Shown: positions 40,943 through 51,811 of the stretch, piece by piece | Numbering within the stretch: the first letter of the stretch is position 1 | Layout: the number at the start of each line of letters is the position of its first letter | Assembly (NCBI RefSeq): GCF_000949455.1 | Contig: NZ_JXXK01000002.1 | Coordinates: forward strand, 203,333-267,332 | Length of the DNA: 64,000 bases | DNA from: Ruthenibacterium lactatiformans | GTDB lineage: Bacteria > Bacillota > Clostridia > Oscillospirales > Ruminococcaceae | Direction: 5' to 3' | Notes under the pieces: model-generated | Told to the model about the DNA's origin: nothing | What the model saw: only the letters and a program-made list of their open reading frames with translations | Database searches by the model: none | Made by a program: the position numbers and the translations under genes

Positions 40943-42031
40943 TCATTCATCATATTTAATTAGAAACAGCGGATCTACAGCCTTGAAGCTTACTTTCCCA
41001 TCTTGCGAACGAAAAACAATCCCTTCGCGCAATGTCGAGCCGAGCGTGCTCTTTCCATGCGCATATTCAAGCACTTTGTCTACTGTATCCGGAAGAATGT
41101 AGCTGGTGTCAATAATTGGAACAAACTTCAAACCATTTGCTTCGCAAATATTTTTGGCGTTCAAAGAACTCATACGCCCTTCTGGAGTGATGATATTAAA
41201 CACATATAAATCCGGAATCTTAACTTTGTACTTGTTGCCTTGTACATTGGGGGCAATGCATTCTCCCTGAATGGCAATCCAATCAAAATTCCCGATAAGC
41301 TTTCTAAGCACTTTTTCAATGTCGTATCGGTCTGACACGGACCAGTATGAAGAGTTGTCTTTGTTGAACAAACGCAGATTTCGAGAGCAAACCATATACT
41401 CAAACTTATCTTTAACGAATGGTATCTTAGATTTGTGCCGTTCAAGGCAGAATGTTCCGCTTTGTCCATCAATTTTTTCCGTAGCAACAAATGGCTGCTT
41501 TTCTTTTAGAATAAAAGGAATGTTCTGAATGCGTGTTTCGTCTGTTTTGTGTACGAATGCCGGAAAAGCTTTCGATCCGCGCTTGTCGTAGCGACGCACA
41601 AGCTTCCTGAACCATTTGGACCTCATGAGCCATTTGGGATACTTTTTTGAATCAAGCTGCGTTTCACTAAGTGACTTCTGCTCTTTGTCCATAGTAGATT
41701 CATATTGTTTAACACCCACGATATCTGTAACATCGTCACCAACTTTGTACTCGCTTTCCGGCAGAATACTCAACGGGAAACAAATGCCTTGGCTGATAAC
41801 GCCGCCCATTTTCATCGTCTTGATTCTGAAGTTCTTATTTCTCAAAAATTCAAACTCGGGCTTCTCAGGCAGTACCGAATCAATTTCACAATAAACACAT
41901 TTGTCGCCAACCCGAAATTCGTTTTTCTTTACGATAACACTCCATCCATCAATGACTGCAAGTTCAATACGGTCTTTTCCTTTAATTGCATGCAGTGCTG
42001 CAATTTCCTTAATACTTGCCATTGTACGCAA
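40943..42031 (-). CDS. RNA ligase, OB-fold plus nucleotidyltransferase (DraRnl-like)
   Basis: 362 aa. N-terminal OB-like domain (IELAVIDGWSVIVKKNEF, VGDKCVYCEIDSVLP), then the ligase core: motif I EKIDGQSG with the catalytic Lys, motif IV REGIVFRS, motif V VSFKAVDPLFLIK. This is the domain order of the Deinococcus RNA ligase type, which seals 3'-OH/5'-phosphate nicks. TTG lies 9 nt after GGAGG. It may repair phage or host RNA such as cleaved tRNA. Confidence 0.85.
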   Translation of the reverse strand: MRTMASIKEIAALHAIKGKDRIELAVIDGWSVIVKKNEFRVGDKCVYCEIDSVLPEKPEFEFLRNKNFRIKTMKMGGVISQGICFPLSILPESEYKVGDDVTDIVGVKQYESTMDKEQKSLSETQLDSKKYPKWLMRSKWFRKLVRRYDKRGSKAFPAFVHKTDETRIQNIPFILKEKQPFVATEKIDGQSGTFCLERHKSKIPFVKDKFEYMVCSRNLRLFNKDNSSYWSVSDRYDIEKVLRKLIGNFDWIAIQGECIAPNVQGNKYKVKIPDLYVFNIITPEGRMSSLNAKNICEANGLKFVPIIDTSYILPDTVDKVLEYAHGKSTLGSTLREGIVFRSQDGKVSFKAVDPLFLIKYDE

Positions 42032-42047
42032 ATCTTTAGTCCTCCAA

Positions 42048-44276
42048 TTACATCAATTTAAGCCATGTCTGGCGCGAAATAGAATTATTATTATGAATGC
42101 ACCTTAGAAACGCTTTCGGCTGCGCAAGCAATAAACAGCGTTCTTTTGAGCGCGTAAGCGCGGTATACAACAAACAGCTATCCAACAAAATGTAATGTGT
42201 GGTATCAATTGCCACAATTACAGTTTTATATCCGCTGCCCTGAGCAAGATGAACTGTAAGAACATATGCGAGTTCCACTTGGCCCATTTCGCTTCTTTTG
42301 TATGTAATAAGCTTCTTATCTCCACCGGATGAATACTCAACCGTAAAACATTGAGTTCTTTCATCACCCTCACCATCTTCAAAAATGCTCGTGACATATC
42401 CTGTCTCACCATTGAAAACGTTCTTATCATAGTTGTTTTCACGCTGAATGACCTTTGAACCAATGCGAAATGTTTTTGTGCCATAATCGATATGCTCTTT
42501 GTGCTCAGATGCCGGCAGCAACTCGTCCTGAATGATTTTGTTCATCACAGTCGTTGAGTTCGGACAATCTTTTTTTCTGGGCACTACGATCACCACATTA
42601 TCCGCTCCTTCTCTTTCTGCCGTAGAGAGAAACGTTTTGATTGCTATGTTTTGAATGGCCTCATTGCTGTCACGAAACATGTAAACCATATCCTCACGTT
42701 TGCCGCTTACAATTTTCAGCTCCGGCTCTTTAATTGGATTTATCCCCATACGAATTTTGTTAGCATCCATCAAAATTCCAGAGTCTAGCGCTTGGCGCAT
42801 GACCTTTGTAAGCATAAGAATATTGAATACATTCGTTTTATCAAGCACATCACTGAACACATTGCCAGCACCAATCGGAGGGAGCTGCCGATTGTCTCCA
42901 CACACAATAAGCCTTCCGCCCGGCTTCACAGCTCTGATAAGATCATAGAACAACTCGACATTTACCATTGACGCCTCATCGAGAATAACAACATCAGCCG
43001 CAAGCGGATTGTTGTTGTCATGGATAAATGACTTTCCGTTCCACCCAAGCAACCGATGGATCGTAGACGCTTCATGCCCAGTGGCTTCTACGATTCTTTG
43101 CGCGGCTTTAGCCGATAAAGCACAACACGACACTGTTTTATATTTGTACGCTTTTACAATCGCATTAAGCAATGTGGACTTACCTGTGCCTGCAAATCCG
43201 CAAATACACGAAAAATTACGATTCAAGGCGCTCCTGACCGCCGCACGTTGTTCCTCAGTAAAAGTGAAGCCAAGGTCATGTTCTGCTTCGCCAACAGCGT
43301 CTTCTGCATCAAGATTCCAATCATCGCTGTATGAATCGATTTCCTTCAAAATGTCATAAATGCCTGTCTCCAACTCAAAATACCGCTTCAACCCAACTTT
43401 GGCACCATCAAAATGAAGGAGCATTTCACTCTGCCGTTCTTGAGATATTAACCTGCAATATGCATCCTTGCATTCCGGGATATTATCTTTTGCAGCTTGT
43501 TCGAGCACATCAACTGTGACCCAAGTATTACCATCTGTTTCAGCTGATTCATTCAGGAACCATTTAACGAACGCTATCGCACGCTTAGGCGAATCAATGA
43601 TTTGTGGATTCAATTTGAGCGCAAGACCATCGACACGCTTAAAGCCAAGCCCTCTGATGCGTGTCATGATATACGGATTATCCAGCAATTGCGCTTTGAG
43701 AAGCGATGGATTAGGCTCTCCGGACAATAGCTTTTGAATCATCTTATAACTGACCCCAAGTGGCTGAAGAAGAGAAAGAATATCGGAAATCACATAATTG
43801 CTGAGCACCATATCCTTGATACGCTCATATGTTGCGTATCCTATTCCCTTGACGTTCTGCAAATCCACATTATCCGTTCCCTCTATAATTTCATTTACAA
43901 TATTGGGATAAGCAGAGATAAGAGCATTTGCCTGACTATTAGTCAGTAATGCATGTAAAAACTTTTCCTGTTCTTCCCTCGTAGATGGCCGCTTTGAAAT
44001 CACCACGTACGGTTTATACTGATAAGATTTATATTTCTTATTGAATACCAATTCCGCTTCAACGTCATACTCCTGGCCGACTGTTAACTGCTGCATATTG
44101 CCAACTAGAATTGACCATTTTGTTTTTTGGGTTGCTTCTTCATCGTCAAAAGGCGAAACCTCGCGCTCGTCAAATTTTGGAATATCATCAGTTGTTGAAA
44201 AAACATATACTCCAAAGTCATTGCCATAGTATCGCTGTATCTGAGGGACAATTGTAAATTTTAATCTTTCAGAAAT
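42048..44276 (-). CDS. RecD2-like superfamily 1 helicase, apparent ATT start
   Basis: 742 aa from ATT 44276, 8 nt after AAGGAG. The first residues M-SERLKFTIVPQIQRYYG continue in frame to the ATG at 44096, which is too late because conserved sequence precedes it. An in-frame TAG lies upstream, and no canonical start exists between. HhH-like N-region (VKGIGYATYERI), Walker A GFAGTGKST, Walker B ILDEAS, GDNRQLPPIG, and C-terminal LTVHLAQGSGYKTVIV and LYTALTRSK motifs. A 5'-3' helicase in replication or repair. Confidence 0.9.
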   Translation of the reverse strand: MSERLKFTIVPQIQRYYGNDFGVYVFSTTDDIPKFDEREVSPFDDEEATQKTKWSILVGNMQQLTVGQEYDVEAELVFNKKYKSYQYKPYVVISKRPSTREEQEKFLHALLTNSQANALISAYPNIVNEIIEGTDNVDLQNVKGIGYATYERIKDMVLSNYVISDILSLLQPLGVSYKMIQKLLSGEPNPSLLKAQLLDNPYIMTRIRGLGFKRVDGLALKLNPQIIDSPKRAIAFVKWFLNESAETDGNTWVTVDVLEQAAKDNIPECKDAYCRLISQERQSEMLLHFDGAKVGLKRYFELETGIYDILKEIDSYSDDWNLDAEDAVGEAEHDLGFTFTEEQRAAVRSALNRNFSCICGFAGTGKSTLLNAIVKAYKYKTVSCCALSAKAAQRIVEATGHEASTIHRLLGWNGKSFIHDNNNPLAADVVILDEASMVNVELFYDLIRAVKPGGRLIVCGDNRQLPPIGAGNVFSDVLDKTNVFNILMLTKVMRQALDSGILMDANKIRMGINPIKEPELKIVSGKREDMVYMFRDSNEAIQNIAIKTFLSTAEREGADNVVIVVPRKKDCPNSTTVMNKIIQDELLPASEHKEHIDYGTKTFRIGSKVIQRENNYDKNVFNGETGYVTSIFEDGEGDERTQCFTVEYSSGGDKKLITYKRSEMGQVELAYVLTVHLAQGSGYKTVIVAIDTTHYILLDSCLLYTALTRSKERCLLLAQPKAFLRCIHNNNSISRQTWLKLM

Positions 44277-44297
44277 ACTTGCTACTCCTTTCCGACA

Positions 44298-47200
44298 CTA
44301 AATGTCTGATATTTTTCTATCTTTTAACCACTGTGTATATGGCTTAATTGCTTTTACTGCCGTAAGCTTTTCATCGCCTCCTTTTTTGCACAGCATTGCC
44401 ACTTGAGCACCTCTGTTGATAATATCTTCATTCTGTTTGAATTGTGTATGCCAGCAAACAACCTCCATTAAACCAAACACAGAGTACATATTCAAAAAAG
44501 CGAACTGTTTTCCTGTTCGGTCCTTCTTCTTTTGAACATTGGCAATGATACCTACGATTGTTACATTGGTATCAGGGGCAGCTTCATCATAATCCACATT
44601 GATGTACTGATATGCGTATTCGAATGGATTGACGCCAAGGAAAATGGACAACGCCTCAAATTCCCAAAACGCTTCGTTCTGCATATACTTTTCTTCAAAC
44701 TCATGCATCTCTTTCATGCGTCTTTGTTCCTGATAGGTATAAAATTCAATGCGTTTTCTGCTGTTAAGCAAAGCCAGGCGTTCTTCCTTGCCTTTAATCA
44801 CCGAACAATCAATTCCATATTTATTGAGCATGACTTTATGCGTGTAAATGGTTTTTACCGGTGTGTATTCTTTCTGCTCAAAAAGTGATTGCGCATAACG
44901 CTCCAACAACTCACGTTTGTCTTTGCATGGTAACGCGCCGGCTTTTATGAGCGATACCACCACCGCAGTGGACGGAGAAACACGCGTGATAAAATCTTCA
45001 AGCCCCGTGAATGGCCCATTCGTTTTACGTTCTTCTAAAATTTGTGCTACAACCTTTTCCCCAACCCCTCGGATGGCCTCAAGACCAAACAGTATCTTAG
45101 AGTTATGCACCGTAAAATATCGTTCTGACCGATTGATATTGGGAGGCAATACACTAATGCCAAACGCCTTTGTGTCTATGATGTACTTATTTATTACGCC
45201 ATAATCATTGCGGTTCTGGTTGAGTAACGCCTTAAAAAAGTATTCCGGGTAGTGCGCTTTCAAATACGCAGTCTTGAGCGTTAGAATGGAGTAAAGCGCA
45301 GAGTGCGATTTATTGAAAAGATATCCGCCTTTTTCTTTGAGATCATCGCTGATTTGTTTTGCAATCCCTTCAGGATATCCGTTTGCAATAATTTCTCCAT
45401 ACAACTTCTCAGACTCTTCTTTTACAAGTTCAATATTCTTTTTGCCGATAGCCTTTCTAAACTTGTCAGCCCCTCCGTAGCTACGGCCTCCAAATTTCCT
45501 GACAACATCCATGAGCTGTTCCTGATAAATCATACAACCATAAGTCTTTTTCAAAATCGGTTCCATGTCGGGATGGATGTAGGTTATTGCCTTTTCACCG
45601 TTTTTGCGATTGATATAGTCTTCAAGAGCACCCATGCTATCTGGACGATACAGTGCCAGCACGGCCGAAACATCTTCGAGGTTTGTCGGTTTCAACCTCA
45701 AAAGCAAATCGCGCATACCGCTGCTTTCAACCTGGAACACGCCATTTGTCCTTGCGCTTGCAAGCAATTCGTACATTGCCGTGTCATTCGCGAACTCAGG
45801 ATTGTTTATACTGAGATCCCATTCTGACAGTCCAATGTCTTTCATTGCTTCTTGAACAACCGCTAGGGTTGAAACGCCAAGTACGTCGAACTTAATGATT
45901 CCGATTTCCTCAACCTTTTTCTTATCGACTTGAATGACATGTTCGCCTTTGCTTCCAAGTTTCATTGGCATATAATCTGTAATTTTTGCATCAACAATAC
46001 CAACTCCGCCAGCATGTATGCTCACGTTGCGCAACCGTCCGGAAATATGAGAAGCTATTCGGAAAAGCTCATCGTATTCACTATAATCATCGAGTAGTGA
46101 TTTATTATTTTCAATACACTCTTCAAACGTCTTGTACGTGAATTTTTTACTTATTCGATCGCAGACGCTATACGGAATGCCAAGTACTTTTCCTACATCT
46201 TTGATTGCCACGATAGGGGTTATATACGAATAATTAATGATTTGGCATACGTGGTCTTCTCCGTATTTTTGCGTAAGATAATCAACAATAAACTCACGAT
46301 TCGAGAAATCACAATCGACGTCTGGCATACTTACACGCTCCGGATTCAAGAAGCGTTCAAAAATCAAATCATTTTCAATAGGGTCAAGCTCTGATATTCC
46401 AAGCAAAAAATTCACAATAGAGCCGCCGCCAGAACCACGGCCGTCTCCTACCGCCTGTCCATTCTCTTTCGCATATTTAATGAAGTCCCACACAATAAGG
46501 AAGTATCCATCAAACCCCATTTGGTGAATAATTCCAAGTTCATATTCAAGCCGTTTCTCCCTTATTCTTTGTGCAGCGCCGCTGAGCTTATCGAAACCTC
46601 TTCGTTCCCATCCTTTCTCCGTAAGATGTTTGAGGTAGGAAAGATTGTCTTCAAATCCATCTGGCAACGGATATGTGGGAAGTTGCGGTGCCTGAAATGG
46701 CATATCCACATTTTCTATCATATCGGCAACCTTATTGGTGCTTGCAAGGCCAAGCTTTACGTTCTCCTCTCCAATTTGAGAGGACATAACCTCATAAATC
46801 TCAGCTTCTGACTGAATGTAGCAGCCATCGTACAGTTCTGTCAGGGTTTCATCGTCGTGAGCAATTTGAACATGACGTGCTTGATAGTACAAATCATCCT
46901 TCGTCGCAGCATGACTATCCGTAGTAATAACAAACTCTGTGTTTGTTGCCTCAGCCAGTTCTAACACTTTTTGATTGTATCGGCGCTGTTCATCTGTATT
47001 ATGACTTTGCATTTCAAGAAAGAAATTAGGGAATGTGCTTTTGTACTCATTGATATACTTAACACACTGGCCATAGTCTGATTCTCTGGCGAGTTTTGAT
47101 GCCAAACACGCAGACAAAATAATAAGATCATCCGCATATGGTCTTAAATGCGCTAAATCGATTCGCGGTTTAAAATAGAATCCTTCAAAGTTGCTTTGTG

Positions 47201-47506
47201 TGACAATTTCATTGAGAGCCACTCTACCGCGCTCATTTTTAGCAAGCGCCACAAGATGAAAGTATTTACTATTGCTGTCTTTCACTGACATATCAAAACA
47301 TTCATACAGCTCAACACCATAAATCATCTTGATCTCAGGATAATTCTTTTTAGTTCATCAAAATAAATCCAGCTATATGCATTGCCGTGTTCGGTTATTG
47401 CAAATGCATTAAGTCCTACCGACTTTGCTCGTTCGAGATATTCTTGCGGATGTCCGTATCCGTCAAGCACAGAAAATTCAGAATGATTGTGAAGCGAACT
47501 GTACAT
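44298..47506 (-). CDS. dnaE: DNA polymerase III alpha (DnaE type), frameshift near the 5' end
   Basis: About 1070 aa in two frames. The first 60 residues carry the PHP domain start (LHNHSEFSVLDGYG, FAITEHGNA). The frame then ends in a TGA. The rest begins after an A5 run at 47347-47351 and is intact: GDGRGSGGGSIVNF, MPDVDCDFSNR (catalytic Asp residues), YQEQLM, and a C-terminal OB fold. One extra A, or a -1 shift on CTA AAA AGA, joins them as ...ELKKNYPEIKMIYG. Start ATG shares its A with the recJ stop. Confidence 0.9.
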
Positions 47507-49224
47507 CACAACACCTCATATTCTATGATGATAAACTGAGGTGTGGCCATGCTTCTATAAACGTTGATCGACGCGCGGCCAACGACATTAATATCAAAGC
47601 TCGCCGTTGAATCATATGGATCGTTGAGTGCCTGATAAATTGGATCCGTTTCATTGCACGAGAATTTGACAAACTCAACTCCGGTTTCCTCGTCTTTCCA
47701 CTTCAGAGTATTGCTTTGCTTTCCTATAAGTGAAACCTGTTTTTTGTCAAGATGAACACCTTCAACCGCAATGTACGGCTCCTCAACCATTTGTCCCCAA
47801 CATCTGGACATTCCATCAATTTTCTTGACAAGTGGAAAAGTAAGATCCTGATTGCCAATGACAAAGTCACACTTATACGACTTCAAGATTGGGCTGTCTT
47901 TCAATCTCTCATTACACGATTGAATTGCTTTGGGAATGTTTTCTTTTTTGATTTCAACCCCAAAGGCATTTTCGTGTCCCATAATGCTCTCAAAGCATCC
48001 CGTTGATTCCAAAAACAATTTCAAATTATCGATTGAACCGTTGTTGATATTTCGCCCAGAGCCACCATACAAGTTCTCATCTTCATTCCGCTTACGAAGG
48101 AGCAGACATGGCCGCGTATACTCTTCAGCGATTCGTGTTGCCGTCAGACCAGTGTATACTTCGTCAAGAAGCCCGGTCACATTGACAAAAAGAATCTTAT
48201 TTTCACGCTGGTTGTACCGCTCTATAAAATCACGAATGGCATCTTGGCCGTGCTTACACGCCTTGCTTTGGCGGTTTCTTATGTTAGTAGCAAGACGAAC
48301 AACTCTTTCACAAATGCTTTCCTCCGTTGCTTCTTTTTCACCGCGTTTCTTATATTTAAAGGTTTCATACTCTCCGAGCAAAGCTCTGAACATAAGTTCC
48401 TTTTCCGCCAAATTTCCTGCCCGGATCACCGCGTTAATAGCCGGCACAATGTAGAATTGAATGTCATGTATTGTAGGATCCGATTTGATTTTAAAACTGT
48501 TTTGCTCACACAACTGCTTTATAAGAGGATTTGAAATCAATGCTATACCTTTGTCCGCGATATACTTTGTTTCATAGGAACGCATATCCATCACATCAGC
48601 GATATTCCCAATGGCCGCAAGGTCAATATATTTATCTGCAAATGACGTCCACAATTCTTCATCAATCGCCTGCAAAAATTTGTATGTAATTCCCGCGCCG
48701 CTAAATTCTTTATTGGTGTATCCGCATGTCTGATTGTTTACAACAATTGCATATGGATTTTCAGTTTCAGCAATATGGTGATCAAGAATTATTACATCTA
48801 TCCCTGCTTTATTTAATGCCTTACATGGTTCAATATCATTCGTACCAGCGTCAGGGACAATCACCAATCGGGCAGACTTTGGTATTTCAATATCACTTTG
48901 AAGGCCATGTTGTTTTCCGCTATGCAGGTGATATGTAATATTTATATCTTTCTTCTGATCTTTTAAATATGAAATCAGCATCGCAGCAGATGTATAACCA
49001 TCAACATCGCAATCTACGACAACATGAATTTCATCGTCCAAATGACCAAGCAGACAACTAACAGCCACGTCTATGTTTTCAAGATCTTGGTATGGAATCA
49101 GGCAGTCACTTTTCAAAGAAAGGTACTCTTTTGGGTTTTCTATGCCTCTATTCTTTAATATTGTAAATTCGATATTCGTAACATCATTTCTGCTTCCAGG
49201 AATAAGCTCGTAATCCAGCTCCAT
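47506..49224 (-). CDS. recJ: RecJ-like single-strand exonuclease
   Basis: 572 aa. DHH-family phosphoesterase: VVDCDVDGYTSAAM, VPDAGTND, ILDHHIAET and AAIGNIADVM hold the metal ligands in the right order, followed by DHHA1-like GGSGRNINNGS. ATG at 49224 after GTAGGTGAC. Comparable gene lies beside dnaE in SPbeta (yorK). Probably processes replication or recombination intermediates. Confidence 0.92.
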   Translation of the reverse strand: MELDYELIPGSRNDVTNIEFTILKNRGIENPKEYLSLKSDCLIPYQDLENIDVAVSCLLGHLDDEIHVVVDCDVDGYTSAAMLISYLKDQKKDINITYHLHSGKQHGLQSDIEIPKSARLVIVPDAGTNDIEPCKALNKAGIDVIILDHHIAETENPYAIVVNNQTCGYTNKEFSGAGITYKFLQAIDEELWTSFADKYIDLAAIGNIADVMDMRSYETKYIADKGIALISNPLIKQLCEQNSFKIKSDPTIHDIQFYIVPAINAVIRAGNLAEKELMFRALLGEYETFKYKKRGEKEATEESICERVVRLATNIRNRQSKACKHGQDAIRDFIERYNQRENKILFVNVTGLLDEVYTGLTATRIAEEYTRPCLLLRKRNEDENLYGGSGRNINNGSIDNLKLFLESTGCFESIMGHENAFGVEIKKENIPKAIQSCNERLKDSPILKSYKCDFVIGNQDLTFPLVKKIDGMSRCWGQMVEEPYIAVEGVHLDKKQVSLIGKQSNTLKWKDEETGVEFVKFSCNETDPIYQALNDPYDSTASFDINVVGRASINVYRSMATPQFIIIEYEVL

Positions 49225-49229
49225 GTCAC

Positions 49230-50252
49230 CTACTTTATTCTTTTTATGCACTCTGAAATAAGCCTTTTAAATTTTTTCGGATCGTCGGTTGGACTTTCTT
49301 TTTCTTCCAAGATACCTACGGTGTCAATAACAGCATACACGTGTATCTCATCAATAAATCGCCCCGCCAATGTATCAAGCTCTTCTCGCGACACATCTTT
49401 ATCAAAAAGGAACACGACATCTACACACAAACGTGTGAGCATATCAATTTGCTGTCGAGACACCCTTTTTCCGCCAGTAGCGACTGCATTGCACATGCCC
49501 ATGCTCCAAAGCTGCATAACGCTTTTTTCTGCTTCCCCTACATAAACTTTATGCGCCCTTTGAATTGCATCGTATGTATGATTGAGACCATATAACACTT
49601 TTGATCGATTGGTTGGCTCAATATATAAATACTTCAGTTCTCCATCCTTTTGAGCCTTCCCAAACATCCGGCCTTTCACGCCAACCAGTGTACCGATTTC
49701 ATCCCGGATTGGGATTGTTATCCGGTTTGTCTGTTCATCATATCCAACCTCAAATTTAGCCTGCGTGCCATAATCAATATTGTCCTTGAAAAACAAATCA
49801 TTTACATACGGCATGTAATACGAAAGAACATTCTCACTGATTGGACGCAATGGTTTACTGTCATAATCCTTTTCAATATCACCACTAAGTTCAATAATCT
49901 CCTGTGCAATTCGTATACTGGCAGGAAGATCGGCGTCAAAATCATGGTAATAATCGATTCCAATCCACTCGCATACCATTTTTATTGATTGAAAGAAGGA
50001 TTCATCTTTAAAAAATTGCACAAGAGAAAACAAGTCTGAGCCGTTGCCCACCTTTGGTATATCCCTCGTGTAATCTACGACTGAGATAAATTCGTTTTCA
50101 TATACCGTAATTGCTGATTTATTATCTCCGTCCGGATTCCCGCAGGAATAGTATCCTCCTTTGTGCGTTATGTGGTGGCACCCAAGCTCTTCTAAAACTG
50201 TTTCAATTTGATTGTTCTCAAGAATATAATTCTTCAGGTCTTGAACTTCAAT
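49230..50252 (-). CDS. DNA primase (DnaG-like), apparent ATT start
   Basis: 340 aa from ATT 50252. The zinc-binding N-terminus (LGCHHIT ... YYSCGNPDGDN) is encoded upstream of the first canonical start (50051), so that shorter start must be wrong. An in-frame TGA precedes the ATT by two codons, and AAGGTGA lies 6 nt before it. TOPRIM core: VYVGEAEKSVM and FLFDKDVS. Makes RNA primers with the DnaB protein encoded just upstream. Confidence 0.88.
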   Translation of the reverse strand: MEVQDLKNYILENNQIETVLEELGCHHITHKGGYYSCGNPDGDNKSAITVYENEFISVVDYTRDIPKVGNGSDLFSLVQFFKDESFFQSIKMVCEWIGIDYYHDFDADLPASIRIAQEIIELSGDIEKDYDSKPLRPISENVLSYYMPYVNDLFFKDNIDYGTQAKFEVGYDEQTNRITIPIRDEIGTLVGVKGRMFGKAQKDGELKYLYIEPTNRSKVLYGLNHTYDAIQRAHKVYVGEAEKSVMQLWSMGMCNAVATGGKRVSRQQIDMLTRLCVDVVFLFDKDVSREELDTLAGRFIDEIHVYAVIDTVGILEEKESPTDDPKKFKRLISECIKRIK

Positions 50253-50264
50253 AAAAGCTCACCT

Positions 50265-51791
50265 TCACTTTCTTACAAGCTCTCCGACCTCGATCCATGT
50301 GTTCAAGTTTAAATCGACTTCAAACAAAAGATGTGGCTTTGTGCCAAACCTATTTTTATCAACATTGAAGGCATAATACCTTTTATTGGGATTTAAATCA
50401 TGTCTTGCCGGTTCTCCCCAATCCGTCTCAGAAGCAACATACCCATATTTCGAAAACTTATTTGGCGGTATCTCCTTACATAACAACAATGTATGCAGCA
50501 CACGCTTCAATCCCTTGCAGTTCGCGATTTGATTGGAGACAAGTTCATCCGGTTCAATATAATTGGCATCGTCAGTAAGCTGAATGGACAAATAGCCAAA
50601 CATATTCAGTTGTTTGCATATTTCCGTGATCTTAGTAACGCTTACCATCATTGCCGCCCAATCTCCAACTGTCGCGATATCGTTTTTCATGGTATCATAG
50701 AAAACGTACTCAATGCCTTGCGTCATACTTGCTTTTCGTATTTCAAATTCAAGAGTTTTATCATCATAAGCCATTGAAACATCCTTGGTAAAAATCAGCC
50801 CCTGTGTTTGGTCTTCAATCCATTCAGCAATATGCATGATATCGTTATATTCAGATGACAGCTTTGATACACGCTCGATGTAATGCTCAATCGGCTCTGT
50901 GACATCACCCCAATCATCTTTTTCAGGATAAATGAATTCTCCGTTTTTGTCCTTGTAAAGACCTAAAGTGATTTCTCTTTCCTGTTTATTCAGATTGATA
51001 CCATGCAACTGCTGAAATTCGGGATTGTTTATCACTGTTGTGATAAGTGCATATCGCATTTCTTCTACAGTCATCTCATTGAGCATAACCAGAACCTTTT
51101 CCTTACGCACAAGCGTGATATATGCAATGAGTTTTGCCATATATCTGCTTTTGCCCGCATTACTGAGCATACCAACCGCCATAACCGACTTCTTTTTCAG
51201 GCCGCGAAAAACATCATTCATAATTGGGAACGGAATTGGCAACCCCATATCGGGAGCTTCCATGCAATGATGCAGCGTATCCTTTATATTGCTGTTTAGT
51301 ATTTCCGCACTGTCATTCGTCAAAATCACAGTATTAATCCGATCAGCTTTAGAGCGAATCATACGGTAAATATCGGACGCAGTAAACTTTTCGAACAACT
51401 TGTGCGACATGATCTTCTCAATATTAAAACCATTTCGCTGGTATTCTCGAAGCAAGGAATACTTTTTCAGTACTTCAAAATAATTTTTAAAATCATCTAT
51501 AACAGCAAGCTGCATCCAGTCCGCGATTGTTTTCCAACCACGCAAAAGTTTATACTGCGCAAGACGCTCCTGATTTTCGCTCATGAATGTTACTACAACT
51601 GTTTTATTCAAAGCCTGAGAGCGTGTCTCGAATATTGTAACTGCGCACTCATAAAAGAAACGTGTGGCTTCATCGAAAAAATCATATTTGCTTTTGATAT
51701 ACTGACTATATTCAACGATAAGATCAGGGTTACGATAAATTGAACCAACAACCATAATTTCATTGGTAATATTCGATACCGTTTCTTCTAT
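50265..51791 (-). CDS. Replicative DNA helicase (DnaB-like), apparent ATA start
   Basis: 508 aa from ATA 51791, placed after a G-rich ribosome site (GGGGGTGAG); reading M-EETVSNITNEIMVVGSIYRN. A TTG at 51815 is in frame but has no ribosome site and would add a Gly-rich stub. N-terminal helical domain, then RecA core with Walker A-like GMLSNAGKSRYMAK, MLNEMTVEEMRYA (H1a/Walker region) and QLTDDANYIEPDELVSNQ. Length and order fit SPbeta YorI-type helicases. Confidence 0.88.
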   Translation of the reverse strand: MEETVSNITNEIMVVGSIYRNPDLIVEYSQYIKSKYDFFDEATRFFYECAVTIFETRSQALNKTVVVTFMSENQERLAQYKLLRGWKTIADWMQLAVIDDFKNYFEVLKKYSLLREYQRNGFNIEKIMSHKLFEKFTASDIYRMIRSKADRINTVILTNDSAEILNSNIKDTLHHCMEAPDMGLPIPFPIMNDVFRGLKKKSVMAVGMLSNAGKSRYMAKLIAYITLVRKEKVLVMLNEMTVEEMRYALITTVINNPEFQQLHGINLNKQEREITLGLYKDKNGEFIYPEKDDWGDVTEPIEHYIERVSKLSSEYNDIMHIAEWIEDQTQGLIFTKDVSMAYDDKTLEFEIRKASMTQGIEYVFYDTMKNDIATVGDWAAMMVSVTKITEICKQLNMFGYLSIQLTDDANYIEPDELVSNQIANCKGLKRVLHTLLLCKEIPPNKFSKYGYVASETDWGEPARHDLNPNKRYYAFNVDKNRFGTKPHLLFEVDLNLNTWIEVGELVRK

Positions 51792-51811
51792 TTTCTCACC
51801 CCCCCCGAAAT

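Noticed and set aside
44048..44096. ATG 44096 as the start of the RecD2-like helicase
   Set aside because: 60 codons of in-frame, family-like sequence precede it, with a ribosome site before ATT 44276.
49230..50051. Primase starting at 50051 without a zinc-binding domain
   Set aside because: The missing zinc-binding domain is encoded in frame directly upstream, up to ATT 50252.
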